Below are positions 25,946-34,380 of a DNA stretch of 64,000 nucleotides, piece by piece (the first letter of the stretch is position 1; the number at the start of each line of letters is the position of its first letter). Both the position numbers and the translations under genes were made by a program. Below the pieces are notes generated by a model that saw only the letters and a list, made by a program, of their open reading frames with translations, did no database searches and had not been told where the DNA came from. Source of the DNA: Limnohabitans_A sp049655425 (GTDB taxonomy: Bacteria > Pseudomonadota > Gammaproteobacteria > Burkholderiales > Burkholderiaceae_C); assembly GCA_049655425.1 (NCBI GenBank), contig JBASJS010000003.1, forward strand, positions 1,240,001 to 1,304,000. The letters are read 5' to 3'.

Positions 25946-26968
25946 TTATGCCAACTTGCCGCTGTACTTTTCAAGCAAGGCCCAAGCCTCTGGTCCAAAT
26001 TTCTTTTGCCACTCAACGTAGTAGCCAGACTTCTGAAGCAGTTCGCGGAAAGGCTTGGTATCTACTTTGTTAAATTGCATGCCTTGACCTTTTAACTTGG
26101 CTTCTAGGGTTGAATTGAGTGCTTCATGTGCAACGCGCTGCTTCAATGCATTGGCATCCAAAATTTTGGTTGCAATGGCACGCAAATCTTCTGGTAAAGC
26201 ATTCCAGTTACGCTTGTTACCCACCAAAGAAAAGTACTCCCACATGTGTGATGTGTAAGAGCAAAATTTCTGAACCTCATACAACTTGACGGCATCAATC
26301 GTAGGCAATGCATTTTCTTGACCATCTACCACCTTGGTTTGGAGGGCTGTGTACAGCTCACCAATTGGCACTGAAGCGGGCGATGCATCAAGTCCTTTAA
26401 ACATTGAGGTCCACAAAGCTGTTGCTGGCACACGAATTTTCATGCCGACCAGATCTTTTGGCGTTGCAATTGGCTTGGACGAATGGGTGATTTGACGGAA
26501 GCCGTGATCGAAGACTTTGCCAACTTGAACCAAATTGACTTTGTCGAAAGAGGCGCGCATGTAAGCACCTAGCTCGCCTTCCATGGCTTTCCACACTGTT
26601 GCGTAGTCAGGGAATGCAAATGCAATTGAATTGATCGAAGCGGCTGGCACCAAGTTGCCATAGATTGAACCAGCGGTACATACGAAATCAATTGCACCAG
26701 ATCGAACTTGTGACAAAGTGTCAGTATCGCTGCCCAACTGGCCACTGGTGTAAACATCAATGTTCAAACGGCCATTGGTTTCTTTTTGGATTTCAGCACA
26801 AGCTGCCTTCAAGGCAATTGGTGTTGGATGACTTTCGGGCAAAGTGATCGCAATCTTCATGTTGAATTTGGCGCCAGCTTGTGCAAAAGCCATGCTGGGA
26901 GCCAATGCAGTTGCAGCAGCGCCAGCAATGCCCTTCAAGAGGATTCGTCGGTTTTGGGTATTGTTCAT
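25946..26968 (-). CDS. TRAP transporter solute receptor DctP
   Basis: About 340 residues from the ATG at 26968; the frame continues to 27031 but would then overlap the VOC gene. The N-terminus (NRRILLKGIAG, ending AMAFAQA) has a twin-arginine-like pair. Family stretches include ESHPTPIALKAACAE, the SGQLGSDTD loop and KIRVPATALWTSMFKGL with the conserved arginine that pairs with a substrate carboxylate. QTKVVDGQENALP follows. The receptor feeds the DctQM fusion downstream, after a gap of 114 bases. Confidence 0.94.
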   Translation of the reverse strand: MNNTQNRRILLKGIAGAAATALAPSMAFAQAGAKFNMKIAITLPESHPTPIALKAACAEIQKETNGRLNIDVYTSGQLGSDTDTLSQVRSGAIDFVCTAGSIYGNLVPAASINSIAFAFPDYATVWKAMEGELGAYMRASFDKVNLVQVGKVFDHGFRQITHSSKPIATPKDLVGMKIRVPATALWTSMFKGLDASPASVPIGELYTALQTKVVDGQENALPTIDAVKLYEVQKFCSYTSHMWEYFSLVGNKRNWNALPEDLRAIATKILDANALKQRVAHEALNSTLEAKLKGQGMQFNKVDTKPFRELLQKSGYYVEWQKKFGPEAWALLEKYSGKLA

Positions 26969-26997
26969 ATCTGTCTCCTTGTTAAATAGATAAATTC

Positions 26998-27420
26998 TTA
27001 AAACACATTGGGTTGATGGACTTCGATGCAATGACCATCTGGGTCATACAAAAACACTTGGTGCCAACCAGGAATGGCCCAGCATCCGTAATCTGCGTAC
27101 CGAATGCCTAAGGCATCGCACTTGCGCATAAAGCCTTGAATGTCGTCCGTACGGAAGCAGAAGTGGCCGTGTCCCATCGGGTTCACAAACTTCTTCATCT
27201 TGAAGCCAGTGTCCAGATCACGCTCTGACCAGTGGAATTCAATGTCACCATCAGTCAAAAAGTCGACCTTACCGGTGTAAGCGCGGTCATCGCGCTGACG
27301 GCTAATGACGGTGTGCTCGTTGTCCGTGATCGTTCCCAGCTCAAACAAGGTTTTGTAAAACTTGGTCAAACGGGATAAGTTGTCGGTACAAATGTTCATG
27401 TGGTGAAACTTGAATTCCAT
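26998..27420 (-). CDS. VOC-family protein at the head of the TRAP operon
   Basis: 140 residues. Likely metal ligands are His6/His7 in FKFHHMNI, histidines in GHGHFCFRTDD and Glu in HCIEVHQP near the end. The pattern is close to glyoxalase I-like lyases and ring-cleavage relatives. It is the first gene of the leftward operon VOC, dctP, dctQM, epimerase, SDR. It is divergent from the hydratase gene across 230 bases. It probably acts on the imported compound, but the reaction is unknown. Confidence 0.86.
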   Translation of the reverse strand: MEFKFHHMNICTDNLSRLTKFYKTLFELGTITDNEHTVISRQRDDRAYTGKVDFLTDGDIEFHWSERDLDTGFKMKKFVNPMGHGHFCFRTDDIQGFMRKCDALGIRYADYGCWAIPGWHQVFLYDPDGHCIEVHQPNVF

Positions 27421-27630
27421 AGCGCTTTCTTTCAGTTAGGTTGTTTTTTCACCTTCAAAAGATCCTTCAAAGGACCCCTGTTTCAGTGTTTCGGGAGCTT
27501 TTTCTCAGCTCTGGGTTGAAGATAAACCAAACCACATATGAAGTAAACAATTCGCTAATGAAATTTAATAAGTGTTATCCCTAGTTTTTTGCGACTTAAA
27601 TTTATCAAACCATACTTTATTGAATTACCT

Positions 27631-27648
27631 ATGAATGGTACGATTCAT
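27631..27648. promoter_or_regulatory. inverted repeat just before the hydratase start
   Basis: ATGAAT and ATTCAT, separated by six bases, end three bases before the hydratase start codon at 27651. Its placement in the promoter-proximal region between two divergent operons suggests an operator, perhaps for the IclR protein encoded at 29732-30550. Symmetry and position are the only support. Confidence 0.35.
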
Positions 27649-27650
27649 TT

Positions 27651-28517
27651 ATGGAAATAATTGAAGAAGATGCAGCCTTGGTGCTAGCCCTCTCCGCAAG
27701 CAGCATTCGCACAGAAATCTGCAGCATTGCTTCGGTCAGAAGAGTTGCGGCTATGCTCGATATCGAACCCAACACCCTCGCAGAGGGTGACCCTTTGCCA
27801 AGAGGTTGGCAATTCATCTTGATGGCAGCAGACACGCGTCGTTCGTCACTCCGTGCTGATGGTTTTCCAGGGCTTGGCGTGACCATGCCAGACCTTGGTT
27901 TGCCACGATTGTTGTTAGGTAGTAGATCGGTTGATTACCTCAAAGACATTCCAATTAGCGCCAGCCTCATTCGCCAGAGTGCGATTAAAGACATCACTCA
28001 AAAAATGACCAAGTCAGGACCGATGGCTGTCGTGTCTATTCAACATGAGTTGCGCTTAAAAGAATCAGTTCAAGCCGCATTGATCGAGACACAAACCTAT
28101 TTGCTACTGCCAGCAACGAAAGGCGCCTCAGCATCCAATGCTTCCGATTACGCCGGGCCGATCAAAGGGCATGTCATAAAGACGGTTGTGCCCGATGAGA
28201 CCTTCCTCTTTCAATATTCAGCACTTGGCTTTAACTCACACAAGATTCACATTGATAGAGCACACGCCAGAAACGTGGAAGGCTTTCCCGACCTGATCGT
28301 GAATGGCGGCCTGGTCACCTTGCTTTTGACTGAATTTTTGCGGAATGAAATTGGTGTGAAGCCGTCCTCATTGCGAGTTCGCCATATGGCGCCACTTTAC
28401 TGCGGCAGCCCGATCACCATGGTGGCCAATCAAGTGAATACGAAGTGGCACTTGCAAGCCTTCGACAATCGATCAATTCTGAGTGTAGACATGGAGGTAG
28501 AAACTCATGACCTTTAA
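27651..28517 (+). CDS. FAS1-like / mesaconyl-CoA hydratase-type dehydratase
   Basis: A 288-residue protein with an N-terminal degenerate hot-dog domain carrying ANTLAEGDPLPRGWQF-like residues (here PNTLAEGDPLPRGWQF). A second domain holds SALGFNSHKIHIDRAHARNVEGFPDLIVNGG, which contains the hydratase Asp/His pair. This two-domain layout matches the FAS1-like dehydratase family that includes mesaconyl- and itaconyl-CoA hydratases. It is followed, with an 11-base overlap, by a CoA-transferase gene. The pair suggests activation of a C4-C5 unsaturated acid and hydration of its CoA ester. Confidence 0.85.
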   Translation: MEIIEEDAALVLALSASSIRTEICSIASVRRVAAMLDIEPNTLAEGDPLPRGWQFILMAADTRRSSLRADGFPGLGVTMPDLGLPRLLLGSRSVDYLKDIPISASLIRQSAIKDITQKMTKSGPMAVVSIQHELRLKESVQAALIETQTYLLLPATKGASASNASDYAGPIKGHVIKTVVPDETFLFQYSALGFNSHKIHIDRAHARNVEGFPDLIVNGGLVTLLLTEFLRNEIGVKPSSLRVRHMAPLYCGSPITMVANQVNTKWHLQAFDNRSILSVDMEVETHDL

Positions 28518-29712
28518 AGCATTGGCTGGCATTCGTGTCTTAGACCTCACCAGTGTGGTGGTAGGTCCTGTTTGCACATGGCGCTTGGGACAATACGGCG
28601 CAGAAATCATCAAAGTAGAAAATCCTGAAGGCGACCTGATGCGAGGATTGGGTGGCCAATCCCCTACCGGCCAGCACTCTGGCGCCTACTTGCACTTGAA
28701 CCGAGGCAAGCGCAACATTTGTCTCGACCTCAAAAAAGAAGGTGCGATGGAGGTCATGAATCGTTTGATCGAATCAGCTGATGTGATTGTGGCCAACATG
28801 CGGCCACAAGCTTTGAAAAAATTGGGCATTGATTCAGAATCAGTTCGAGGCAAATACCCCAACAAAATTTACTGTTTGATCACAGGCTACGGCACTGACG
28901 GCCCCTACGCAGGTATGCCTACATACGATAGTGTGGTCCAAGGTGTAACAGGAATGGCTGGCTTGTTTTTACAACGCGATGGTCAGCCCAACTACGTCCC
29001 GATGCTGATTTGCGATCACGTGGCCGGTGAAATTTCTGCGGGTGCTATTTTGGCAGCCATTGCCGAGCGAAATGTAAGCGGCAAAGGTTGCAGTATTGAA
29101 GTGCCTATGTTCGAAACCATGGCCACATTTGTTTTGCAAGAACACTTAGCAGCACAAAGTTTTGATCCGCCTGTTGGCCCTGTTGGTGATTTGCGCTTAT
29201 TGAGTCCGCACAACAAACCTGTTCAAACTGGTGATGGTTGGATTTCCTTTACGGTCAATACAGACCCGCAAGTGCGTGCATTTTTGACAGTGACGGGACG
29301 AAACGACTTGCTCACCGATGAGCGGTTTAACTCTGTTGCTGCACGCGCTACCAATGTGAAAGAATGGTTTGCCATTCGTGGTGCGCCACTGACACATAAA
29401 TCAACGCAAGAATGGCTTGACTTACTCCAGGCGGCAGACATCGCAGCACAAGCTTGCCACACGCTGGCAACACTTCCGAACGACAAACACCTCAAGGCTG
29501 TGGGCTTGATTCAGTATGAAGATCACCCAACGGAGGGTAAGACTGCAGCCATTCGATCATCTATCAAAGTTGACAGTGCGCATCCTCAACTTCGGGAACC
29601 ATCGCAACCCAAAGGTTGGGAAACACGCAAATTATTAGAAGAAATGGGCTACTCAACGGATGAAGTGGCAGTACTCTTTGCAAAAGGTTCAGCAGTGACT
29701 GCTGCTATTTAA
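28507..29712 (+). CDS. family III CoA-transferase
   Basis: The 401-residue protein begins MTFKALAGIRVLDLTSVVVG, has the GAEIIKVENPEGD region, and places the likely catalytic Asp170 in MLICDHVAG. GYGTDGPYAG forms part of the active-site loop. It overlaps the hydratase gene by 11 bases, a sign of tight coupling, and the pair resembles mesaconate, itaconate or citramalate degradation modules. No CitE-type lyase is present in the cassette, so the final cleavage step must be done by an enzyme from elsewhere. It converges with the IclR gene. Confidence 0.92.
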   Translation: MTFKALAGIRVLDLTSVVVGPVCTWRLGQYGAEIIKVENPEGDLMRGLGGQSPTGQHSGAYLHLNRGKRNICLDLKKEGAMEVMNRLIESADVIVANMRPQALKKLGIDSESVRGKYPNKIYCLITGYGTDGPYAGMPTYDSVVQGVTGMAGLFLQRDGQPNYVPMLICDHVAGEISAGAILAAIAERNVSGKGCSIEVPMFETMATFVLQEHLAAQSFDPPVGPVGDLRLLSPHNKPVQTGDGWISFTVNTDPQVRAFLTVTGRNDLLTDERFNSVAARATNVKEWFAIRGAPLTHKSTQEWLDLLQAADIAAQACHTLATLPNDKHLKAVGLIQYEDHPTEGKTAAIRSSIKVDSAHPQLREPSQPKGWETRKLLEEMGYSTDEVAVLFAKGSAVTAAI

Positions 29713-29731
29713 TTGTTAGCTCAATAACCGG

Positions 29732-30550
29732 CTAGGCGAAGGGCGAACTTTTGGCAGTGCCGCCCACTTTAGACGAGACTGCACGTGCCGCTAAGCCCAA
29801 TGCCGCTGTTACTTCTGGAATAGATTTCCGTTGATTTTGATCAATGCGCTCTGCATAAGGCACAGTCAAAGCAGCGAGCGCTCTTCCTTGTGTATCCAAA
29901 ATGGGAAAACTAACAGCATACAAACCACGCACTTGCACGCTTGGGATAGATTCGAAACCAACTTTTCGAATCGTCTCCAAAATAGTATTGATCTGAGGGT
30001 CAGAGTGCTCGGGGCGTCTTTGCACCGATTCCTCAAGCCATAGCTTAGAAGTTTCTGGTGTTTGAAAAGCCACAAGAACTCGTCCAGATGCAGAGATAAG
30101 GACATCTAACTCTGAACCAGTACGCACACTGAATCCCATGCCACTAGGCGCATCCACTTTAGCCAAGACCAATTGTTTGCCTTGAGAATAAACGGTCAAA
30201 TGGCAAGACTGATCTAAATCTTTGGCCAGTCTTTGCATGACTGGCAATGCTTCGGCCAACAAACGCTGCGTGGGGGGACTAATATGCGCCAACTCGAAGA
30301 GCTTGGTTGTAATAGCGTATGAGTTTTCATCAACTTGCGAAACATAGTTGCGATCGACCAAGCAATTCACCATTCGGTAAATTTCACTGACGCTTCTATC
30401 AAGGCTTTTTGCTATCTCTTTTTGGCTTAAAGCGCGGTCACTTTTGCAAAGCATTTCAAGAATATCAAGACCTTTTTCTAGCGCCGGTGCGGAGTAAACC
30501 CTACGTTCTGATTCACCCGCGTCATCTTGAGTCTTCAATTGTTTAGCCAT
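29732..30550 (-). CDS. IclR-family regulator
   Basis: About 272 residues from the ATG at 30550 (a start at 30571 adds seven). The winged helix covers residues 20-80 (SAPALEKGLDILEMLCK, ALSQKEIAKSLDRSVSEIYRMVN). The C-terminal GAF-like ligand domain includes SSGRVLVAF-like ISASGRVLVAFQTPE and VRGLYAVSFPILD. IclR proteins usually sense a pathway acid. It ends 20 bases from the CoA-transferase stop and starts close to R4, and is the natural candidate to control both operons of cassette 3. Confidence 0.93.
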   Translation of the reverse strand: MAKQLKTQDDAGESERRVYSAPALEKGLDILEMLCKSDRALSQKEIAKSLDRSVSEIYRMVNCLVDRNYVSQVDENSYAITTKLFELAHISPPTQRLLAEALPVMQRLAKDLDQSCHLTVYSQGKQLVLAKVDAPSGMGFSVRTGSELDVLISASGRVLVAFQTPETSKLWLEESVQRRPEHSDPQINTILETIRKVGFESIPSVQVRGLYAVSFPILDTQGRALAALTVPYAERIDQNQRKSIPEVTAALGLAARAVSSKVGGTAKSSPFA

Positions 30551-30638
30551 TCTGAATTCACCAATAAACAAGTTTTTTTACTGGAGCAATCATAACGGGC
30601 TGGACAGCGGCTTCAAGCTCTAACGGTTCTCCCAAAAC

Positions 30639-30667
30639 AAAACCCCCGACATTTCTGAGGGGGGTTT
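30639..30667. terminator. rho-independent-like hairpin left of repeat R4
   Basis: AACCCCC at 30641-30647 pairs with the G run at 30659-30664, followed by TTT; the other side gives an A/T-rich tract. It occupies the same place beside R4 as the hairpin at 8828-8859 does beside R1, and the two are similar in sequence. Confidence 0.6.
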
Positions 30668-30674
30668 GATGAAT

Positions 30675-30798
30675 TGGTGGGCCCACCAGGACTTGAACCT
30701 GGGACCAAAGGATTATGAGCAGCCGCAATAAATAAAAGCCTTTATAAATCAATACTTTGCAAGCATCCTACAGAGGTGTAGAAGCAAATGTGGAAGCA
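30675..30798 (-). repeat. R4: displaced tRNA 3' half plus conserved att-like end
   Basis: The tRNA-derived 43 bases match the intact gene exactly by eye. The common block is more diverged in its first part (AGCCGCAATAAATAAAAG) but ends in the same direct repeats, one as TGTAGAAGCA and one as TGTGGAAGCA. Length is 124 bases. The left flank contains the C-rich/G-rich hairpin also seen beside R1. Confidence 0.93.
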
Positions 30799-30851
30799 CG
30801 CTTGAGAGATTCAAATCAATCCAATAAAAACCTAGCTTAACGCTATAAATT

Positions 30852-31286
30852 TCAATTGACTTGAAATACTCTAATTTTCACAGCATTTCTTAACGGCTTT
30901 TGAGACTCAAGGTTACCGACAAAGATACGTTTATTGAGCCAGTCGTATTGTCCTTCTGGCGCACGAAATTTAACGACAGAGCACGCATAGCGTTGATCTG
31001 GACTTGGCATATCAACAATCACCTGGTTGTGGACAGTAATGACGATGCCATCGTTGGTTTGTATTTCATAAAGCGCATCCAATTCTTTAACGCCATCTGG
31101 CCTTAGCAATTGTCTATCAGCGCCCCCGGGAAGCACTTTGCCTTTTAAGCGAGGCCCAGCAAACTCACCACCCAAGATGTTCACAATGAAACGCTGCCCC
31201 ATAGGGCTTTGTCCCAAACTATTGGTATCGGCAATATCAACAATGGCTTCATATACAAATTCACAGCTTGGCGTATCGCTCATCAT
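30852..31286 (-). CDS. DUF3237 protein
   Basis: This 144-residue protein has the DUF3237 pattern: an N-terminal CEFVYEAIVDIADTNSLG, the central GQRFIVNILGGEFAGPRLKGKVLPGGADRQLLRPDG, and a DALYEIQTNDGIVITVHNQV segment. It is a small beta-barrel family of unknown function, often beside catabolic enzymes. It is the third gene of a leftward operon after a Bug receptor and an alpha/beta hydrolase. Its ribosome binding site lies within three exact seven-base tandem repeats (see the entry at 31288). Confidence 0.88.
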   Translation of the reverse strand: MMSDTPSCEFVYEAIVDIADTNSLGQSPMGQRFIVNILGGEFAGPRLKGKVLPGGADRQLLRPDGVKELDALYEIQTNDGIVITVHNQVIVDMPSPDQRYACSVVKFRAPEGQYDWLNKRIFVGNLESQKPLRNAVKIRVFQVN

Positions 31287-31287
31287 T

Positions 31288-31308
31288 CATCCTTCATCCT
31301 TCATCCTT
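31288..31308 (-). promoter_or_regulatory. ribosome binding site made of three tandem heptamers
   Basis: CATCCTT occurs three times in a row on the plus strand. On the coding strand this reads as repeated AAGGATG, giving three AAGGA Shine-Dalgarno cores, the nearest about five bases before the DUF3237 start. Tandem repeats of this kind can gain or lose units and so tune translation. Confidence 0.55.
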
Positions 31309-31324
31309 CAATATTTACATCACG

Positions 31325-32194
31325 TTAGGTATCGATCGTGTTTGCTACTTTTTTGCCCAAAAAAGTCAGTACCGACTTGTTAAAGAAGTCAGCTTGCTCT
31401 CGGGTAACACCATGACCGGCATTTGCAACGCGTACGGCTTTTGCATTAGGCATTGCAGCAACCAAGTTGTCAAAGATGACCTTGTGGACAGGCTGCGTAT
31501 TTAGCCCAGAAAATAACATGATAGGCATAGGCAATGCACTTAGTCGATCTGGTCTCAGGAGAGGAAATTCATCGGTCGACAAGGCAATCATTTTCATAGC
31601 CTGTAAATTTTGCAATCGCCTTTCCATGGCAACACCCGAAACAACTTGCGAGCTTGCACCGTTGATGCCTCCCGTCATAATTTGGGCTGCAAGCAGATCA
31701 TCGCCTGATTTAAAAGCGCGGTTAGCAGGTTCAATTGTTGTGGTGCGAAAGTTCTCTGCAATATTGCGTCCTTCTTCCGTGAAATAAGCGTACTTCATCA
31801 TGGGTGGTTCAATAGCCACAACTGAATGAATGCGATTCGGAGACTTCAGAGCCATTGCCAAGGCTGTGAAACCACCGTATGAACTTCCTACCAAAATAGC
31901 ACGATTAATGTTCAACAAATCAAGCAATTGCTCAAGATCTTCGGCCTCATCAATGGCGGAATGATGCGGCGATGCTTGATGGTTTTGATTGGGAAAACTG
32001 AACCTTCGGCTGTAGGAAATGCAATCAAAATGCTCGGTAAACGCCCTCCACTGTGGCTCCCAAGACCGCCAATCGCCCATTGCACCATGAATAAAAATAA
32101 GAGTCTGGCCTTTACCCTCTCTAACACCATGTAACTCAATGTTGTTAGGCAGCATCCATTTTTCTACAGACAAAGATTCAAAGATCACTTTCAA
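31325..32194 (-). CDS. alpha/beta hydrolase
   Basis: 289 residues with the oxyanion-hole region FIHGAMGDWRSW, the nucleophile elbow GSSYGG (serine), and a late NAGHGVTREQ histidine. The acid residue is probably the Asp/Glu after strand 6 and is not clearly fixed by eye. Such enzymes hydrolyse esters, lactones or C-C bonds of ring-cleavage products. The start overlaps the Bug gene's stop by four bases (ATGA), so the two are translationally coupled. The DUF3237 gene lies 38 bases downstream. Confidence 0.9.
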   Translation of the reverse strand: MKVIFESLSVEKWMLPNNIELHGVREGKGQTLIFIHGAMGDWRSWEPQWRAFTEHFDCISYSRRFSFPNQNHQASPHHSAIDEAEDLEQLLDLLNINRAILVGSSYGGFTALAMALKSPNRIHSVVAIEPPMMKYAYFTEEGRNIAENFRTTTIEPANRAFKSGDDLLAAQIMTGGINGASSQVVSGVAMERRLQNLQAMKMIALSTDEFPLLRPDRLSALPMPIMLFSGLNTQPVHKVIFDNLVAAMPNAKAVRVANAGHGVTREQADFFNKSVLTFLGKKVANTIDT

Positions 32195-33183
32195 CTTTCA
32201 GACTTGATGTTGTTGTCTTTGATCAGTTTGCCCAGTCGCGCGTGCTCTGATTTGACAAATTCCACCAAGTTAGCACGAACGCTATAACGCTCTGGCGCGC
32301 TCATGGCCAGATCATTCAGTTTTTGTGCAATGGCAGGTGTATTTTTAACCTTCATCCACGCAGCAGACAATTGTTCTACAACAGCAGGCGGGGTCGCTGC
32401 AGGTGCAAACACAATGATCCAGCCTAAATACTCAAAATCTTTAACACCCATTTCAAGGACGGTGGCTGTGTCGGGCAAAGAGCTCACACGCTCCTTGGTG
32501 GTAACTGCTAACAAGCGCAGTTTGCCCGACTTCACATGCGCCATGGCAACGTTGGGTGCGGTAAACATGACTTGTATTTGACCAGCCAACAAATCAATCA
32601 CAGCTTGACCGTCTCCTTTATAGGGGACGTGCGTCATTTGGATACCTGTCAAACCGTTGAAATACTCAGTACATAAGTGACCCGACGAACCGTTACCGCC
32701 GGAACCATACGTCAGCTGATTAGTATTTGACTTTGCCAAGGCTATCAATTCTTTGACATTATTGGCTTTAACAGAAGGATGAACCACCAACACAAAAGCA
32801 CCCGCCCCAAGCATTGAAATTGGTACCAATTCGCGCATCGGGTCGTATGTGATTTTTGAGAACATGTGCGGCATGACCACAATGGATGCCGGGCCCGAGA
32901 TCAAGAGTTGATGACCATCTGATATGCCCTTGACCACTTGATCCGCAGCAGGCATACCACTTGCACCCGGTTTGTTCTCGACGATAAAGTTTTGTCCCAG
33001 ACCTGGCCCAACAGCATCTGCAAACACGCGCGCTAAAAAATCAGAAGGTCCACCAGGTGGCGAACCCACTACCAATTTAACGGCTTTTTGAGGATACGCT
33101 TGCGCCCAGGCTGCACCAGCACTCCAAGTACTTGCAATGCCTACAGCTAACGCGGAAGTTAGCTTTCTTCTTGTCAAATTCAT
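32191..33183 (-). CDS. Bug-family receptor, cassette 4 left operon
   Basis: About 330 residues from the ATG at 33183 (a start at 33195 adds four). The N-terminus MNLTRRKLTSALAVG carries a twin-arginine-like pair and ends AWAQA. YPQKAVKLVVGSPPGGPSD has an unusual GSPPGG instead of the common PFPPGG loop, and IVENKPGASGMPAADQV follows. It is transcribed with the hydrolase and DUF3237 genes and is divergent from the LysR gene at 33271, which probably regulates it. The ligand may be an ester or lactone, judging by the hydrolase. Confidence 0.92.
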   Translation of the reverse strand: MNLTRRKLTSALAVGIASTWSAGAAWAQAYPQKAVKLVVGSPPGGPSDFLARVFADAVGPGLGQNFIVENKPGASGMPAADQVVKGISDGHQLLISGPASIVVMPHMFSKITYDPMRELVPISMLGAGAFVLVVHPSVKANNVKELIALAKSNTNQLTYGSGGNGSSGHLCTEYFNGLTGIQMTHVPYKGDGQAVIDLLAGQIQVMFTAPNVAMAHVKSGKLRLLAVTTKERVSSLPDTATVLEMGVKDFEYLGWIIVFAPAATPPAVVEQLSAAWMKVKNTPAIAQKLNDLAMSAPERYSVRANLVEFVKSEHARLGKLIKDNNIKSES

Positions 33184-33221
33184 AGCAGTCTCCAATTGTT
33201 TTAGCCATTGTGAATTGCTAT

Positions 33222-33236
33222 TTTCTAAAGTAGAAA
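33222..33236. promoter_or_regulatory. candidate LysR operator
   Basis: TTTCTA, AAG, TAGAAA is a perfect inverted repeat of the T-N11-A type recognised by LysR proteins. It sits between the divergent Bug and LysR genes, 35 bases upstream of the LysR start. Confidence 0.45.
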
Positions 33237-33270
33237 TAGAATCAAGGCCTTAGGTATAAGCAAAAGTGAT

Positions 33271-34209
33271 ATGTCTATTTCAGCAAAAGTTTTACTTAAC
33301 CGCTTGATGTCAAAGGCCAGGTTTCGGCATTTCGAGATACTGGTGCGACTAAACGAGCTGGGCAGCGTCAAGCGCACTGCCGAATCAATTGGCATGACAC
33401 AGCCCGGCGTGACACAGCTCCTTGCCGACCTTGAAGATCTTTTAGAAGTCACGCTGTTTCACCGTCACGCCAGAGGTGTATTGCCCACAAAAGCATGTCA
33501 AGATTTGTTGCCAATGGCGAGGCAATGTTTGTTGGGTTTGAGCTCTAGCGCAGAAGCCATTGCCGATCGATCAACCCGCGGTCAAGGCGTGGTGCGGATC
33601 AAAGCGTCAACTGCCGGAATCAACGGGCTTCTAGTAGAAGCCATACCATTATTGAATGAAAAATTTCCTGGTATTCAACTGCACATTCATGAAGCAGAAG
33701 TGAACGATCAGTTTGCCGCCATCAGCAAGGGGGAAATTGAATTAGGGATTTGTCGTCAACCTGTACAGACCCCTTCTGGCTGGCACTTTGAAGCTCTTTT
33801 ACCAGATGAATTTGTGGTGGTTTGCAACCCTTCACACAGACTGGCCAAAAAAACCAAAGTGACTTGGCAGGATTTAAGCAAAGAAACTTGGGTGCTTTCC
33901 CCCATTGGTTCTGCAGCTCGCGATAAGTTTGAGGAACTGTGCATTCAATACGAGTTCACCCCACTGACGTGTCACGTCATTACCCGCGTCTCATCAATGA
34001 GCTGGGCCATGATGCAAAAAAGATCTTTGGTCACTTTGGTACCAGGCAGCGTTTTTCAACAACTTAAGAACGCGCATCAATTAACGACTGTTAAATTGAA
34101 AGACAAGCTACCGTTTGATCCTCTGGGGCTCCTGTTACCTGAAAAAGATGTGTCAATGGCGACACATTCAGTCGCTACCTTTTTGCGCCTTTTTTGTCAG
34201 CAAAAGTAA
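33271..34209 (+). CDS. LysR-type regulator
   Basis: 312 residues: the N-terminal winged helix is at about 15-75 (FRHFEILVRLNELGSVKRTAESIG, QPGVTQLLADLEDLLEVTLFHR), then the effector domain with EAEVNDQFAAISKGEIELGI. It is divergent from the Bug-hydrolase-DUF3237 operon and probably controls it. The downstream TRAP operon has its own TetR gene, so it is probably separate. The effector cannot be inferred. Confidence 0.93.
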   Translation: MSISAKVLLNRLMSKARFRHFEILVRLNELGSVKRTAESIGMTQPGVTQLLADLEDLLEVTLFHRHARGVLPTKACQDLLPMARQCLLGLSSSAEAIADRSTRGQGVVRIKASTAGINGLLVEAIPLLNEKFPGIQLHIHEAEVNDQFAAISKGEIELGICRQPVQTPSGWHFEALLPDEFVVVCNPSHRLAKKTKVTWQDLSKETWVLSPIGSAARDKFEELCIQYEFTPLTCHVITRVSSMSWAMMQKRSLVTLVPGSVFQQLKNAHQLTTVKLKDKLPFDPLGLLLPEKDVSMATHSVATFLRLFCQQK

Positions 34210-34306
34210 AACAACTCATACAAATATTTTTAGCTAAAGTTCAATGAACGTCGGCTCGCATCCTCGGGTTTTTACCATGTTCAATGAATTCATAATATTC
34301 ATATGA

Positions 34307-34322
34307 TGTACCAAACGGTACA
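34307..34322. promoter_or_regulatory. candidate operator upstream of the TRAP-hydrolase-TetR operon
   Basis: TGTACCAAACGGTACA is an inverted repeat with six-base perfect arms and a four-base spacer, 59 bases before the dctP start. The operon's last gene encodes a TetR protein, and TetR operators often have this length and form, so it may autoregulate here. Confidence 0.5.
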
Positions 34323-34380
34323 CAAACTTTAAAGCCGTTGAGTTAACGCTAATTTTCCACATCATTTTTTGGAGACCTCA

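Noticed and set aside
8865..30798. R1-R4 as additional tRNA genes
   Set aside because: Only the 3' half is present; the 5' acceptor strand, D arm and half of the anticodon stem are replaced by unrelated sequence, so none can fold as a tRNA.
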